A DNA stretch of 64,000 nt. It comes from Betaproteobacteria bacterium. Lineage in GTDB: Bacteria; Pseudomonadota; Gammaproteobacteria; Burkholderiales; Rhodocyclaceae. The notes below the pieces were generated by a model that searched no databases, was not told the origin of the DNA, and saw only the letters and a program-made list of their open reading frames with translations. The translations under genes were made by a program, and so were the position numbers. The first letter of the stretch is position 1, and each line of letters begins with the position of its first letter. This document shows, one piece after another, positions 1 through 7,857 of the stretch. The DNA is taken from contig WRIU01000004.1 in NCBI GenBank assembly GCA_009782565.1, forward strand, positions 62,001-126,000. Direction: 5' to 3'.

Positions 1-115
1 GCTATGGGGCAAACAGGTCTCCGTCAATCAGGTCGCCCAGTCCGCCGGAACCATTGCCTACGAACTGCTGTGTAACGTGAAACGGGTTCCATTCATCTGG
101 AACAAAAGCGATTGA
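1..115 (+). CDS. alr: Alanine racemase, C-terminal fragment
   Basis: Only the last 37 codons are in the window; the gene enters from the left edge and the reading frame begins at base 2. The tail reads LWGKQVSVNQVAQSAGTIAY and continues ELLCNVKRVP. This is the conserved end of fold-type III PLP alanine racemases, where the segment AGTIxYELLC followed by RVP is diagnostic. The enzyme interconverts L- and D-alanine for peptidoglycan synthesis in the cytoplasm. The catalytic lysine and tyrosine lie outside the window and cannot be checked. Confidence 0.85.
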   Translation, partial: LWGKQVSVNQVAQSAGTIAYELLCNVKRVPFIWNKSD

Positions 116-140
116 GCATATCGCCTATGCCGTAAGCCGT

Positions 141-332
141 TCAGTGTGCAATGTCGTAGTAATACGGATTCACCGGCACATGCGCGGCCTCGAAGCGGCG
201 GGTTGCCTCAAGGTCTTGCGGACGATCCCACCACAGAGCCTGACCCGTCTTTTGCACCTCGCTTTCCTTGGGATGCTTTTCCAGCCACTCGCGCATGAAG
301 AGCGTGAATTCGGACTCATAGGGCTTGGCCAT
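141..332 (-). CDS. DUF3460 family small protein
   Basis: A 63-residue soluble protein beginning MAKPYESEFT, with the DUF3460 signature YESEFT near the N-terminus, a central ALWWDRP segment and a C-terminal VPVNPYYY tail. The family is found essentially in betaproteobacteria and has no known function. A purine-rich AGGAA lies about 8 bases before the ATG. It is convergent with the racemase gene to its left. Charge-rich with no signal peptide or membrane segment, so probably cytoplasmic. Confidence 0.8.
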   Translation of the reverse strand: MAKPYESEFTLFMREWLEKHPKESEVQKTGQALWWDRPQDLEATRRFEAAHVPVNPYYYDIAH

Positions 333-504
333 GGCGAGATTCCTTTCAAAGTGGAAACGTCAGACAGGAGCCGATACTACCACCACTGCCACGCTCGATA
401 GCATACCCTCAGGTTTTGTAACGCTTTGTAGAAAATGCGTATGAGCATCAAATTGCGTCTATAGTTATATCAGTCCCCATCAATGAACGATCACAGGACG
501 CAAA

Positions 505-906
505 ATGAGAACGCACCATCGCATTCCCGCCTGGGTTTTGGCGCTACCGCTTTGTCTGCTACTGTCCGCCTGCGTTTCATGCGGCGGCTATGATGAGAAT
601 GGGGAGAGGGTCGATTGCAGGGGAGATGCCGGAAGAACGGCTTCCTATCCCTATTACCCCTATTATCACTACTATTACGGCTATCCCTTCTATCCTCTCT
701 ATTCCTATTATCCCTTCTATTCCTATTATCCATATAACTATTGGATGTATTCAGAGTACAGAGGCATACCCTATCGCCCACCACAATATCGGAACAACCC
801 GCGCGCACGAAACAGCCCCCACTTGGCCCCAGATAGAAACAGAGGCTACGGGCGAAATACGATGCGCGGTGGTGGCAGAGGCGGTGGCGGTCATCGAAGG
901 CGTTGA
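505..906 (+). CDS. Tyrosine/proline-rich lipoprotein, function unknown
   Basis: A 133-residue protein with a clear lipoprotein signal: basic MRTHHRIPAW, a hydrophobic core, then LSAC with the acylated cysteine at about residue 23. Residues 47-80 are almost wholly Tyr, Pro, Phe and Ser in irregular YYPYYP-like units. The C-terminus is basic and Gly/Arg-rich (RGGGRGGGGHRRR). AGGACG precedes the ATG by about 4 bases, and a TATAGT-like -10 lies near base 460. The reverse strand is also open, but the lipobox supports this strand. Predicted to be membrane-anchored; the aromatic and arginine-rich tracts suggest binding to cell wall or polyanions, which is inference only. Confidence 0.65.
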   Translation: MRTHHRIPAWVLALPLCLLLSACVSCGGYDENGERVDCRGDAGRTASYPYYPYYHYYYGYPFYPLYSYYPFYSYYPYNYWMYSEYRGIPYRPPQYRNNPRARNSPHLAPDRNRGYGRNTMRGGGRGGGGHRRR

Positions 907-937
907 TCGCCAACGATGTTGGTGTAATGACTTAAGC

Positions 938-3694
938 TCAGTGCGCCTCGTCCCAATTGGCTCCCGCCCCTACATCGACCCGCAGCGGGACGGCGAGATC
1001 AGCGACGTTTTCCATCAGCCTGGGAAGTTCCGCGCGAACGGTGTCGATTTCCCCATCGGGGACTTCGAGCACCAGTTCATCGTGCACCTGTAGCACCAGC
1101 CGGGACTGGAGGCTTGAGTCGGCCAGCCAACGATCAACGGCTATCATTGCTTTTTTGATGAGGTCAGCAGCGGTTCCCTGCATGGGGGCATTGATCGCGG
1201 CACGTTCCGCCGCTTGACGGCGGACGAACTGGCGGGCGTGGATGTCCGGCAGGCGGAGCCGACGCCCAAAGACGGTTTCGACGCAGCCCTGTTCGCGCGC
1301 CAGCGCCTTCACCCGTTCCATGTAGGCGGCGACCCCCGGATAACGCGCGAAATAACGGTCGATCCAGCCTTGTGCCGCGCCGCGCTCGATGCCGAGCGCC
1401 TTGGCAAGCCCGTGCGCGCTCATGCCGTAGATGAGGCCGAAATTGATGACTTTAGCGTAGCGGCGCTGTTCGGAAGCAACCGCCTCGGGCGCGATACCGA
1501 ACACTTCGGCAGCAGTTGCGCGATGAATGTCTTCGCTATGCGCGAAGGCATCGAGCAACCGGGCGTCACCGGAGAGGTGCGCCATGATGCGTAGCTCAAT
1601 TTGCGAATAATCCGCCGAAACGATCTGGCAGCCGCGCGGCGCGATGAAAGCAGCGCGGATGCGGCGGCCTTCTGCCGTCCGTGCAGGGATGTTTTGCAGG
1701 TTGGGATCGGAACTGGCAAGCCGCCCGGTGATAGCGGTCGCCTGGGAAAAACTGGTATGAACCCTGCCCGTCGCCGGATTGACCATGCGCGGCAGCTTGT
1801 CGGTGTAAGTGCCTTTCAGCTTTGAAAGGCTACGGTATTCGAGCAGCAGCTTAGGGAGTGGGTAATCTTCAGCAAGCTCGCTCAAGACATCTTCGTCGGT
1901 CGAAGGCTGGCCGGTCGCGGTTTTCTTGCGTACCGGCAAGCCAAGGCGGCCAAAGAGAATTTCGCCGAGTTGCTTGGGGGAACCAAGGTTGAACGCCTCC
2001 CCTGCCAGCGCGTGGGCTTCGCGCTCCAGGTCGAGCAGGCGGCGGGCGAGTTCGTTGCTCTGCTGCGCGAGAAGAAACGGGTCGATGAGTACGCCGGTAC
2101 GCTCCATCGCCAGCAGCACGGAGAGGATCGGTAACTCGATGTCCCGATACATCGCGGCCAGCCTGGGGGCGGCGTCCAGTTGCGGCCACAGCTTTTCATG
2201 CAGCCGCAGGGTGACATCGGCGTCTTCGGCGGCGTAGCGGGTGGCGGTCTCCAACGTCACTTCGTCGAAACCGATCCGCTTCGCGCCCGTGCCGCAGATT
2301 TCGGTATAGGGGATCGTGGTGAGACCGAGATGCCGTTTGGCGAGCGAATCCATGTCGTGAGGACGGTCGCTTTCCAGCACGTAGGACTGAATCAGGGTGT
2401 CATGGGCAATGCCGCGCAAGGTGATGCCGTGATTGGCGAAGATGTGGGCGTCGAACTTGAGGTTCTGGCCGAGTTTGGCATGCGCGCCCGACTCCAGCCA
2501 AGGCTTGAGCCGCGCCAGCGTTTCATCGAATGGCAACTGCGCGGGCATGTCCGTACCGCGATGCGCGAGCGGCAAGTAGGCCGCGTCTTCCGGCGCAAAC
2601 GCAAAGGAAATGCCGACCAGCCGCGCGGTAAGCGGGCCAAGCCCCGTGGTTTCGGTGTCGAGCGCAACAAGGCTGGAGGGGGAACCCCCAGACTCCAGCC
2701 GCTTCAGTAGCGCCTCGAAACCCGGCTCATCGACAATGGCGCGGTAACGGGAACGATCCGGCGCATGGGCGGGCGCATCGGCAATCTCGTCCGGCTGAAA
2801 GCGCCGCGTCAATCCCTCCGGCGCGGAAGGCATCGCGCCGGAGGCGGCAGCTTGCCCTCCCTGCCCAAGCCAGCTCCTGAATTCAAAACGCTCGTAGAGC
2901 GCGGTCAGTGCCCGCGTATCGGGTTCGCGCAGAGCCAGATCGTCAAGACTGCACGGCAAAGCCACGTCAGTAGCAACCGTCAGCAGGCGGCGCCCCAAGG
3001 GCAGAAAATCGAGATGGCGGCGCAGGTTTTCACCCACTTTGCCGCCCACCTCGCCAGCGCGTGCAACCAGGTGATCGAGGCTCCCATATTCGGCCAGCCA
3101 TTTCGCCGCCGTCTTGGGGCCGCATTTTTCCACGCCGGGCACATTGTCGACCGCGTCCCCGACCAGAGCGAGGTAATCGACGATGCGCGAGGGCGGTACG
3201 CCAAACCGGGCTTCGACTCCGGCTTCGTCGAGCGCCTCCCCGCTCATCGTATTGACCCAGAGCACACCGGGCTGCACGAGTTGGGCCAAATCCTTGTCGC
3301 CGGTAGAAATCACCACTTCCCAGCCGCGCCCAACGCCAAGGCGGACGAGCGTACCGATAACATCATCGGCTTCGACTCCCGCAACCGACAGCAAGGGCCA
3401 GCCCTCTGCCCTCACCGCTTCATGCAGGGGCGCTACCTGGGCGGCAAGATCGTCGGGCATGGGCGGGCGGTGCGCCTTGTATTGCGGATACCATTCATCC
3501 CGGAAGGTCGATCCTTTGGCGTCGAATACACAAACCCGGTACTCGGCCTTGTAGTCCCCGGCCAGCCGACGTAGCATCGCAAGGACGCCACGGATAGCTC
3601 CGGTCGGTTCGCCGCGCGAGGTCCGCAGATCGGGCAAGGCGTGGAACGCGCGATAAAGATAACTGGAGCCATCGACGAGCAGCAGGGTGGGCAT
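938..3694 (-). CDS. polA: DNA polymerase I
   Basis: A 918-residue family A polymerase that fills gaps, removes RNA primers and acts in repair. The N-terminal 5'-3' exonuclease domain (about 1-290) starts MPTLLLVDGSSYLYRAFHAL. The 3'-5' exonuclease domain is present with an intact DTE motif at about residues 346-348 (ALDTETTG), so proofreading is likely active. The polymerase domain carries motif A DYSQIELR, motif B RRYAKVINFG and motif C VHDE. The ATG at 3694 is chosen because GAGGA lies 9 bases upstream; an in-frame TTG at 3712 has no better site. It is divergent from the LOG-family gene, whose start is 37 bases away. Confidence 0.97.
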   Translation of the reverse strand: MPTLLLVDGSSYLYRAFHALPDLRTSRGEPTGAIRGVLAMLRRLAGDYKAEYRVCVFDAKGSTFRDEWYPQYKAHRPPMPDDLAAQVAPLHEAVRAEGWPLLSVAGVEADDVIGTLVRLGVGRGWEVVISTGDKDLAQLVQPGVLWVNTMSGEALDEAGVEARFGVPPSRIVDYLALVGDAVDNVPGVEKCGPKTAAKWLAEYGSLDHLVARAGEVGGKVGENLRRHLDFLPLGRRLLTVATDVALPCSLDDLALREPDTRALTALYERFEFRSWLGQGGQAAASGAMPSAPEGLTRRFQPDEIADAPAHAPDRSRYRAIVDEPGFEALLKRLESGGSPSSLVALDTETTGLGPLTARLVGISFAFAPEDAAYLPLAHRGTDMPAQLPFDETLARLKPWLESGAHAKLGQNLKFDAHIFANHGITLRGIAHDTLIQSYVLESDRPHDMDSLAKRHLGLTTIPYTEICGTGAKRIGFDEVTLETATRYAAEDADVTLRLHEKLWPQLDAAPRLAAMYRDIELPILSVLLAMERTGVLIDPFLLAQQSNELARRLLDLEREAHALAGEAFNLGSPKQLGEILFGRLGLPVRKKTATGQPSTDEDVLSELAEDYPLPKLLLEYRSLSKLKGTYTDKLPRMVNPATGRVHTSFSQATAITGRLASSDPNLQNIPARTAEGRRIRAAFIAPRGCQIVSADYSQIELRIMAHLSGDARLLDAFAHSEDIHRATAAEVFGIAPEAVASEQRRYAKVINFGLIYGMSAHGLAKALGIERGAAQGWIDRYFARYPGVAAYMERVKALAREQGCVETVFGRRLRLPDIHARQFVRRQAAERAAINAPMQGTAADLIKKAMIAVDRWLADSSLQSRLVLQVHDELVLEVPDGEIDTVRAELPRLMENVADLAVPLRVDVGAGANWDEAH

Positions 3695-3731
3695 TGAAAA
3701 CAATCCTCGCAATCAGGAACGCACGACACCA

Positions 3732-4454
3732 ATGAGCGTAAAAGAAAAAATACCGTCCAGCGTGGCCGAGGCCGCACCCCATTTCAACGGGCGCGAATCG
3801 TGGCGAATCTTTGGGATTATGGCAGAGTTCGTTGAGGCCACCGAACGGCTCAACGCCATCCGTCCGGCGGTGTCGATCTTCGGAAGCGCCCGCGTCGAAC
3901 CGGACCATCCCTATTACGCGCTGACCGAGCGCATCGCCCGCCAGCTTTCGGACGCCGGGTTTGCCGTCATTTCGGGCGGCGGGCCGGGCATCATGGAAGC
4001 GGCCAACAAGGGCGCATTTTTCGGCAAAAGCCCCTCAGTGGGACTCAACATCCAGTTGCCGCTGGAACAGCAGGCCAACGCCTATCAGGATATTTCCCAG
4101 ACTTTCCAGCACTTCTTCGCGCGCAAATTCATGTTCGTGAAGTGCGCGAGCGCCTACGTGGTCATGCCCGGCGGTTTCGGTACGCTCGATGAACTGCTCG
4201 AAGCCATGACCCTGGTACAGACACGCAAGAGCCGACAGATTCCGATCATCCTCGTGCACGGAGCTTTCTGGCGCGGCTTGCTCGACTGGTTCAAGGAACA
4301 ACTCGTGACTGAGCGCATGATCTCTCCCGAAGATCTCGGCCTGATTCAGGTCATCGACGAACCAAGTGACGTAGTTGAGGCCATTTTCAAACACTATGAG
4401 ACGCGCGGCTTCATGCCATTGCCCGAAGAGCATGAAATAATGCTTAATCTCTGA
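3732..4454 (+). CDS. LOG family protein (TIGR00730 type)
   Basis: A 240-residue Rossmann-like protein with both family signatures: GGGPGIMEAANKGA at about residues 84-97 and PGGFGTLDE at about 148-156. The family includes cytokinin-nucleotide phosphoribohydrolases (LOG) and PpnN-type nucleotide 5'-monophosphate nucleosidases, so a nucleoside monophosphate N-glycosidase activity is likely; the older label lysine decarboxylase is misleading. The start at 3732 is preferred over the upstream in-frame codons because it begins the conserved region and follows AGGAACG. First gene of a forward run continuing into DUF2782 and thrB. Confidence 0.85.
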   Translation: MSVKEKIPSSVAEAAPHFNGRESWRIFGIMAEFVEATERLNAIRPAVSIFGSARVEPDHPYYALTERIARQLSDAGFAVISGGGPGIMEAANKGAFFGKSPSVGLNIQLPLEQQANAYQDISQTFQHFFARKFMFVKCASAYVVMPGGFGTLDELLEAMTLVQTRKSRQIPIILVHGAFWRGLLDWFKEQLVTERMISPEDLGLIQVIDEPSDVVEAIFKHYETRGFMPLPEEHEIMLNL

Positions 4455-4477
4455 ATCCCGCAACGGAGGACTCCACC

Positions 4478-4795
4478 ATGCGCCCCTCGCTGTCCGCTGC
4501 ATTCGCCGCCCTTGCCTTCTGCGTCGGCTCAATGGCTGCCCAACCGCTGTTTGCCCAGCAACCGCCGGAAGACCTCGAACTGTTGGAGGAGGAACTGCCC
4601 CAAGTCACCATCGTCAAGCGCGGAGACGACACCATCACCGAATTCCGCCTGCGCGGCAAGCTCTACATGATTCAGGTTACACAACCAAACGGAGTCTCCT
4701 ATTACCTGGTTGACCGGGAAGGCCAGGGTCAATGGGTACGGGATGACATCGGCAATAAACTGGTCGTGCCAACCTGGGTGATCACAACCTGGTAA
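4478..4795 (+). CDS. DUF2782 domain secreted protein
   Basis: A 105-residue protein with a signal peptide (MRPSLSAAFAALAFCVGSMA, probable cleavage after AQPLFA). The mature part has an acidic start (PPEDLELLEEELPQ) and then the DUF2782 core: VTIVKRGDDTITEFRLRGKL, YMIQVTQP, and a terminal VPTWVITTW. Probably periplasmic. In betaproteobacteria the family commonly sits between polA and thrB as here, so the location is conserved although no function is known. GGAGG precedes the ATG by about 8 bases. Confidence 0.85.
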   Translation: MRPSLSAAFAALAFCVGSMAAQPLFAQQPPEDLELLEEELPQVTIVKRGDDTITEFRLRGKLYMIQVTQPNGVSYYLVDREGQGQWVRDDIGNKLVVPTWVITTW

Positions 4796-4806
4796 GTTTG
4801 AGCCGC

Positions 4807-5766
4807 ATGTCCGTCTTCACATTGCCTGACAGGGAAGCCCTGACACGCTGGTTGGATCATTATTCCATCGGGCACCTGGTTGAATTCGAGGGCATCGCAA
4901 ATGGTGTCCAGAACAGCAATTTTTTCGTCACGACCACGCTAGGGCGCTATGTCCTGACGCTGTTCGAGGACATCGGACGCGCCGAACTGCCTTATTACCT
5001 GCACCTGATGGCCCACCTCGCCCGCCACGGCCTGCCCGTGCCCGCCCCCATCGCCAACCGGGACAACGAATACTTAGGCACACTGGCGGGCAAGCCGGCG
5101 GTGCTGGTATCGCGCTTGCCGGGGTCTTCGGAAGAACACCCGGACAGCGGGCACTGCGCCAAAATCGGTTCCATGCTCGCAAGTCTGCATCTGGCCGGAC
5201 GTTCTTACGGGCGGCGGCAGCCTAATCCGCGCGGTGCGTGCTGGCGCGCGCAGACCGCTACCCTGCTCCAGCCTTGTTTGCCCGCCGACGACGCGGCTCT
5301 GCTCGATGCCGAATTGCGTTTCCAGGAAAGCGTTAGCGCCGATTTCTCGCGCTTGCCCGCCGGGGCAATCCACGGCGACCCTTTCCGCGACAATGTGTTA
5401 TGGGCGGACGGATTCATCGGCGGAGTGATCGATTTCTACTTCGCCGGTTTCGATGCCCTGCTCCTCGATGTCGCCATTACCGTCAATGACTGGTGCGTCA
5501 TGCCCGGCGGCGCACTCGACCCGGCGCGCATGGATGCCCTGCTCACCGCTTATCATTCCGAGCGCCCTTTTACCGATGCCGAACGCGCCATGTGGCCTAC
5601 GACGCTACGCGCGGCGGCGTTGCGGTTCTGGCTGTCACGGACTGCCGACCGCGCCCTGTCGCGCACGGGCGAACTGGTATTGGTAAAAGACCCTGACGAA
5701 TATCGTGATATTTTGCGCCTACGCGCCCATGAAGCCGTCCCTCCCCTGCCCGGTGCCGACACTTGA
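4807..5766 (+). CDS. thrB: Homoserine kinase, ThrB of the APH-fold type
   Basis: A 319-residue kinase that phosphorylates homoserine for threonine synthesis. It belongs to the aminoglycoside-phosphotransferase-fold family rather than the GHMP family of enteric ThrB. Visible landmarks are the N-terminal GVQNSNFFV segment, the catalytic loop HGDPFRDNVLW at about residues 190-200 and the metal-binding VIDFYFAG about 10 residues later. The ATG at 4807 begins MSVFTLPDRE, the usual family start; the in-frame TTG at 4798 is less likely. It follows DUF2782 by 11 bases. Confidence 0.92.
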   Translation: MSVFTLPDREALTRWLDHYSIGHLVEFEGIANGVQNSNFFVTTTLGRYVLTLFEDIGRAELPYYLHLMAHLARHGLPVPAPIANRDNEYLGTLAGKPAVLVSRLPGSSEEHPDSGHCAKIGSMLASLHLAGRSYGRRQPNPRGACWRAQTATLLQPCLPADDAALLDAELRFQESVSADFSRLPAGAIHGDPFRDNVLWADGFIGGVIDFYFAGFDALLLDVAITVNDWCVMPGGALDPARMDALLTAYHSERPFTDAERAMWPTTLRAAALRFWLSRTADRALSRTGELVLVKDPDEYRDILRLRAHEAVPPLPGADT

Positions 5767-5779
5767 ATCCTATCCTCCC

Positions 5780-6709
5780 ATGAGAAACGACAACACCACC
5801 GAAGCCGAACCGTCTTCCGCCCTGCTAACAGAACCCCGGAACCAGCAGGGCAGCCACAGGCGCAGCCGCCACTACCACCGCCCACTGAAAGTCCGGCGTG
5901 TTCCCTTGCGGCACGGATGGTACTGGCTGATCGAAGGGTTTACATTGTGGGTGCGCGGCCCCGCGTTCCTCACCTTCCTGACGCTCTGTTGCATCGTCGG
6001 CGTCTTGGCAGCAGCGATGATGCCTTACATTGGCGCCCTGCTTGCGTCGGTTCTGTACCCTGGCCTGATGCTTGGCGTTTTCAACGGTTGCCGTGCTATC
6101 GACCGCAAGCGCAATCTCAGCCCGGGCCTGCTGATCTCCGGGTTTCGCCGTCACCCATTCGACCTGTTGCTGGCAGGTTTTTGCAATTTCATCGTAATGA
6201 CCGTCATATTGGCGAGTACCTGGTTGATCGACGGCGGCATGCTGTGGCGGGCAGTCGAGCAGGCTGAAATACTGAACCCGGCAGTTCTCACTGCCTCCCC
6301 ATTTCTCTATTCGGTGATTTTCAGCACGATATTGTCCGTGCTGTGGGCAGCGGTGTACCTGTTCGTGCCGCAACTCATCGGCTGGTGGCGTCTGTCCGTG
6401 CCCAGGGCGTTGCTTTTCAGCCTGAAAGGATGCCTCGTCAACTTCCTTCCTTTCTTTACCTATGCCTTCTGTTTCAGCTTATTCATCATCGTATTGTCGG
6501 CTCTCGTCATCAACTTTTTCGCACTGACCGCCGAAGGGCTCGGCTCAGTGGTCAGCGCTGCTTTCCTGCTAATCACCAGCCCTGCCCTGATCGCAAGTTT
6601 TTACGTTGCGGCGCGCGACATTTTCGGATTCCCCCGCCGGAGAAAACACAGAAGGCGGCCAGCAGACCCGGCACTGGACGAGCAGAGAAGGCGAAGAGCA
6701 CAAACGTAA
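5780..6709 (+). CDS. BPSS1780 family integral membrane protein
   Basis: A 309-residue inner-membrane protein with a hydrophilic basic N-terminus (residues 1-45). Several hydrophobic helices follow, including FLTFLTLCCIVGVLAAAMMP, a GALLASVLYPGLMLGVF segment and a C-terminal VVSAAFLLITSPALIASFYV. The tail is very basic (RRRKHRRRP). The pattern GxxxWxxxGFxLF near the start of the membrane domain and the YPGLMLG motif match the betaproteobacterial BPSS1780 family, which has no known function. It begins 13 bases after thrB and is likely cotranscribed. Confidence 0.75.
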   Translation: MRNDNTTEAEPSSALLTEPRNQQGSHRRSRHYHRPLKVRRVPLRHGWYWLIEGFTLWVRGPAFLTFLTLCCIVGVLAAAMMPYIGALLASVLYPGLMLGVFNGCRAIDRKRNLSPGLLISGFRRHPFDLLLAGFCNFIVMTVILASTWLIDGGMLWRAVEQAEILNPAVLTASPFLYSVIFSTILSVLWAAVYLFVPQLIGWWRLSVPRALLFSLKGCLVNFLPFFTYAFCFSLFIIVLSALVINFFALTAEGLGSVVSAAFLLITSPALIASFYVAARDIFGFPRRRKHRRRPADPALDEQRRRRAQT

Positions 6710-6785
6710 GGCCGCGATACGCCTGCACGGGAACAGTTTCCCTTTTGTACCATTCACGCCTCACCAACGACAGCCCGGAAACATC

Positions 6786-7697
6786 ATGAAAACTTTGCGA
6801 ATTGCGGTAGCGGGGTACGGCAACATCGGCCACTACGCGGCCGAAGCGGTACAGGCGGCCCCGGATATGGAACTGGCCGGAATCGTCCGGCGCTCGGCGG
6901 CGCTCTCACCGGAAGAAGAAAAAGAATTGGCCGGAATCGAAGTCACCACCGACGTCAGTACGCTGGGCAAGGTCGACGTAGCCTTGCTCTGCGGCCCGAC
7001 CCGCAGCATTCCGGAAACCGCGCCGCAATATCTGGCGCGCGGCATCCATACGGTCGACAGTTTCGACATTCACGGCGAAAAATTGTGGCAACTGCGCTCG
7101 GAACTGGACGCCATCGGCAAGAAACACAACAGCGTCGCCGTCGTTTCCGCCGGATGGGACCCCGGCAGCGATTCACTGTTACGCGCGCTCCTGTTGGCCA
7201 TGGCACCAAAAGGCCTGACCTATACCAACTTCGGCCCCGGCATGAGCATGGGGCATTCCGTCTGCGCCAAATCGAAGCCGGGCGTCAAAGACGCGCTCTC
7301 GATGACAATCCCGGTCGGAACCGGCGTCCATCGGCGCATGGTCTACGTCGAACTCGAACCCGGCGCGGAACTGGCACAGGTCGCGGCGGCGATCAAGGAA
7401 GACGAATATTTCGCCCATGACGATACCCGCGTCTTCGCCGTGCCGAGCATCGACGAACTCAAGGACGTAGGCCACGGCGTATTGATGGAGCGCAAAGGCG
7501 TAAGCGGCACGACGCACAATCAGACATTCGAGTTCCGCATGAGCATCAACAACCCTGCGCTCACTTCGCAGATCATGGTTTCCTGCGCCCGCGCTGCGGC
7601 GCTGCGGCTGAAGCCCGGCGCCTACACGATGCCGGAAATCGCGCCGATGGACATGCTGCCCGGCGAACGGGAAACGCTGGTCAAGGCGCTGGTATAA
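6786..7697 (+). CDS. ddh: Meso-diaminopimelate dehydrogenase
   Basis: A 303-residue NADPH-dependent enzyme converting tetrahydrodipicolinate and ammonia directly to meso-diaminopimelate, giving a one-step lysine and peptidoglycan precursor route. The N-terminus has the nucleotide-binding VAGYGNIGHYAAEAV. Further family features are LLCGPTRSIPE, VDSFDIHG, the active-site region SAGWDPGSDSLLRAL, GPGMSMGHS and the late FEFRMSINNPALTSQIM. Chosen start MKTLRIAVAG at 6786; the open frame upstream is not conserved. It lies 76 bases after the BPSS1780 gene. The enzyme has a patchy distribution, known mainly from Gram-positives and Bacteroidetes, so its presence here suggests an old transfer or an alternative to the succinylase route. 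Confidence 0.9.
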   Translation: MKTLRIAVAGYGNIGHYAAEAVQAAPDMELAGIVRRSAALSPEEEKELAGIEVTTDVSTLGKVDVALLCGPTRSIPETAPQYLARGIHTVDSFDIHGEKLWQLRSELDAIGKKHNSVAVVSAGWDPGSDSLLRALLLAMAPKGLTYTNFGPGMSMGHSVCAKSKPGVKDALSMTIPVGTGVHRRMVYVELEPGAELAQVAAAIKEDEYFAHDDTRVFAVPSIDELKDVGHGVLMERKGVSGTTHNQTFEFRMSINNPALTSQIMVSCARAAALRLKPGAYTMPEIAPMDMLPGERETLVKALV

Positions 7698-7705
7698 GGC
7701 TTTGC

Positions 7706-7755
7706 TTTGAGTCACCCCGGCCTGAAGGCCGGGGACTCCTCAATACGGTTCAGTC
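7706..7755 (+). repeat. Dispersed hairpin element, truncated copy R1
   Basis: Starts TTTGAGTCACCCC. It contains only the first hairpin of the dispersed element, stem CCCCGGCC/GGCCGGGG with loop TGAA, then CTCAATACGGTTCAG. The second and third hairpins seen in the copies at 28325 and 62688 are missing. Sequence beyond about 7755 switches to an unrelated palindromic repeat. It lies 8 bases after the ddh stop and may also end its transcript. Confidence 0.7.
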
Positions 7756-7760
7756 ACTAC

Positions 7761-7838
7761 CGTCATTGCAAGCGAAGCAATCCAGTTAGATAACTGCTCC
7801 TGTTGGATTGCTTCGGAACAAACCCCCTCGCAATGACG
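7761..7838. repeat. Imperfect palindrome of the CATTGC-AAGCAATCC type
   Basis: The left arm CGTCATTGCAAGCGAAGCAA and the following TCCA are answered by TTGGATTGCTTCGG and CAATGACG on the right, with a bulge of CCCCCTCG. Sequences of this type (GTCATTGCGAGCGAAGCAATCC) occur as interspersed palindromes in many bacterial genomes. It sits between the convergent ddh and peroxidase genes. Confidence 0.7.
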
Positions 7839-7857
7839 AGGGGGCTCGAAAAACGCT

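Noticed and set aside
491-913. Open frame of 140 codons on the minus strand across the tyrosine-rich lipoprotein
   Set aside because: It has no recognisable start context and no signal; the forward frame has a good lipobox and ribosome-binding site. The openness follows from the repeated TAT/CCT codons.
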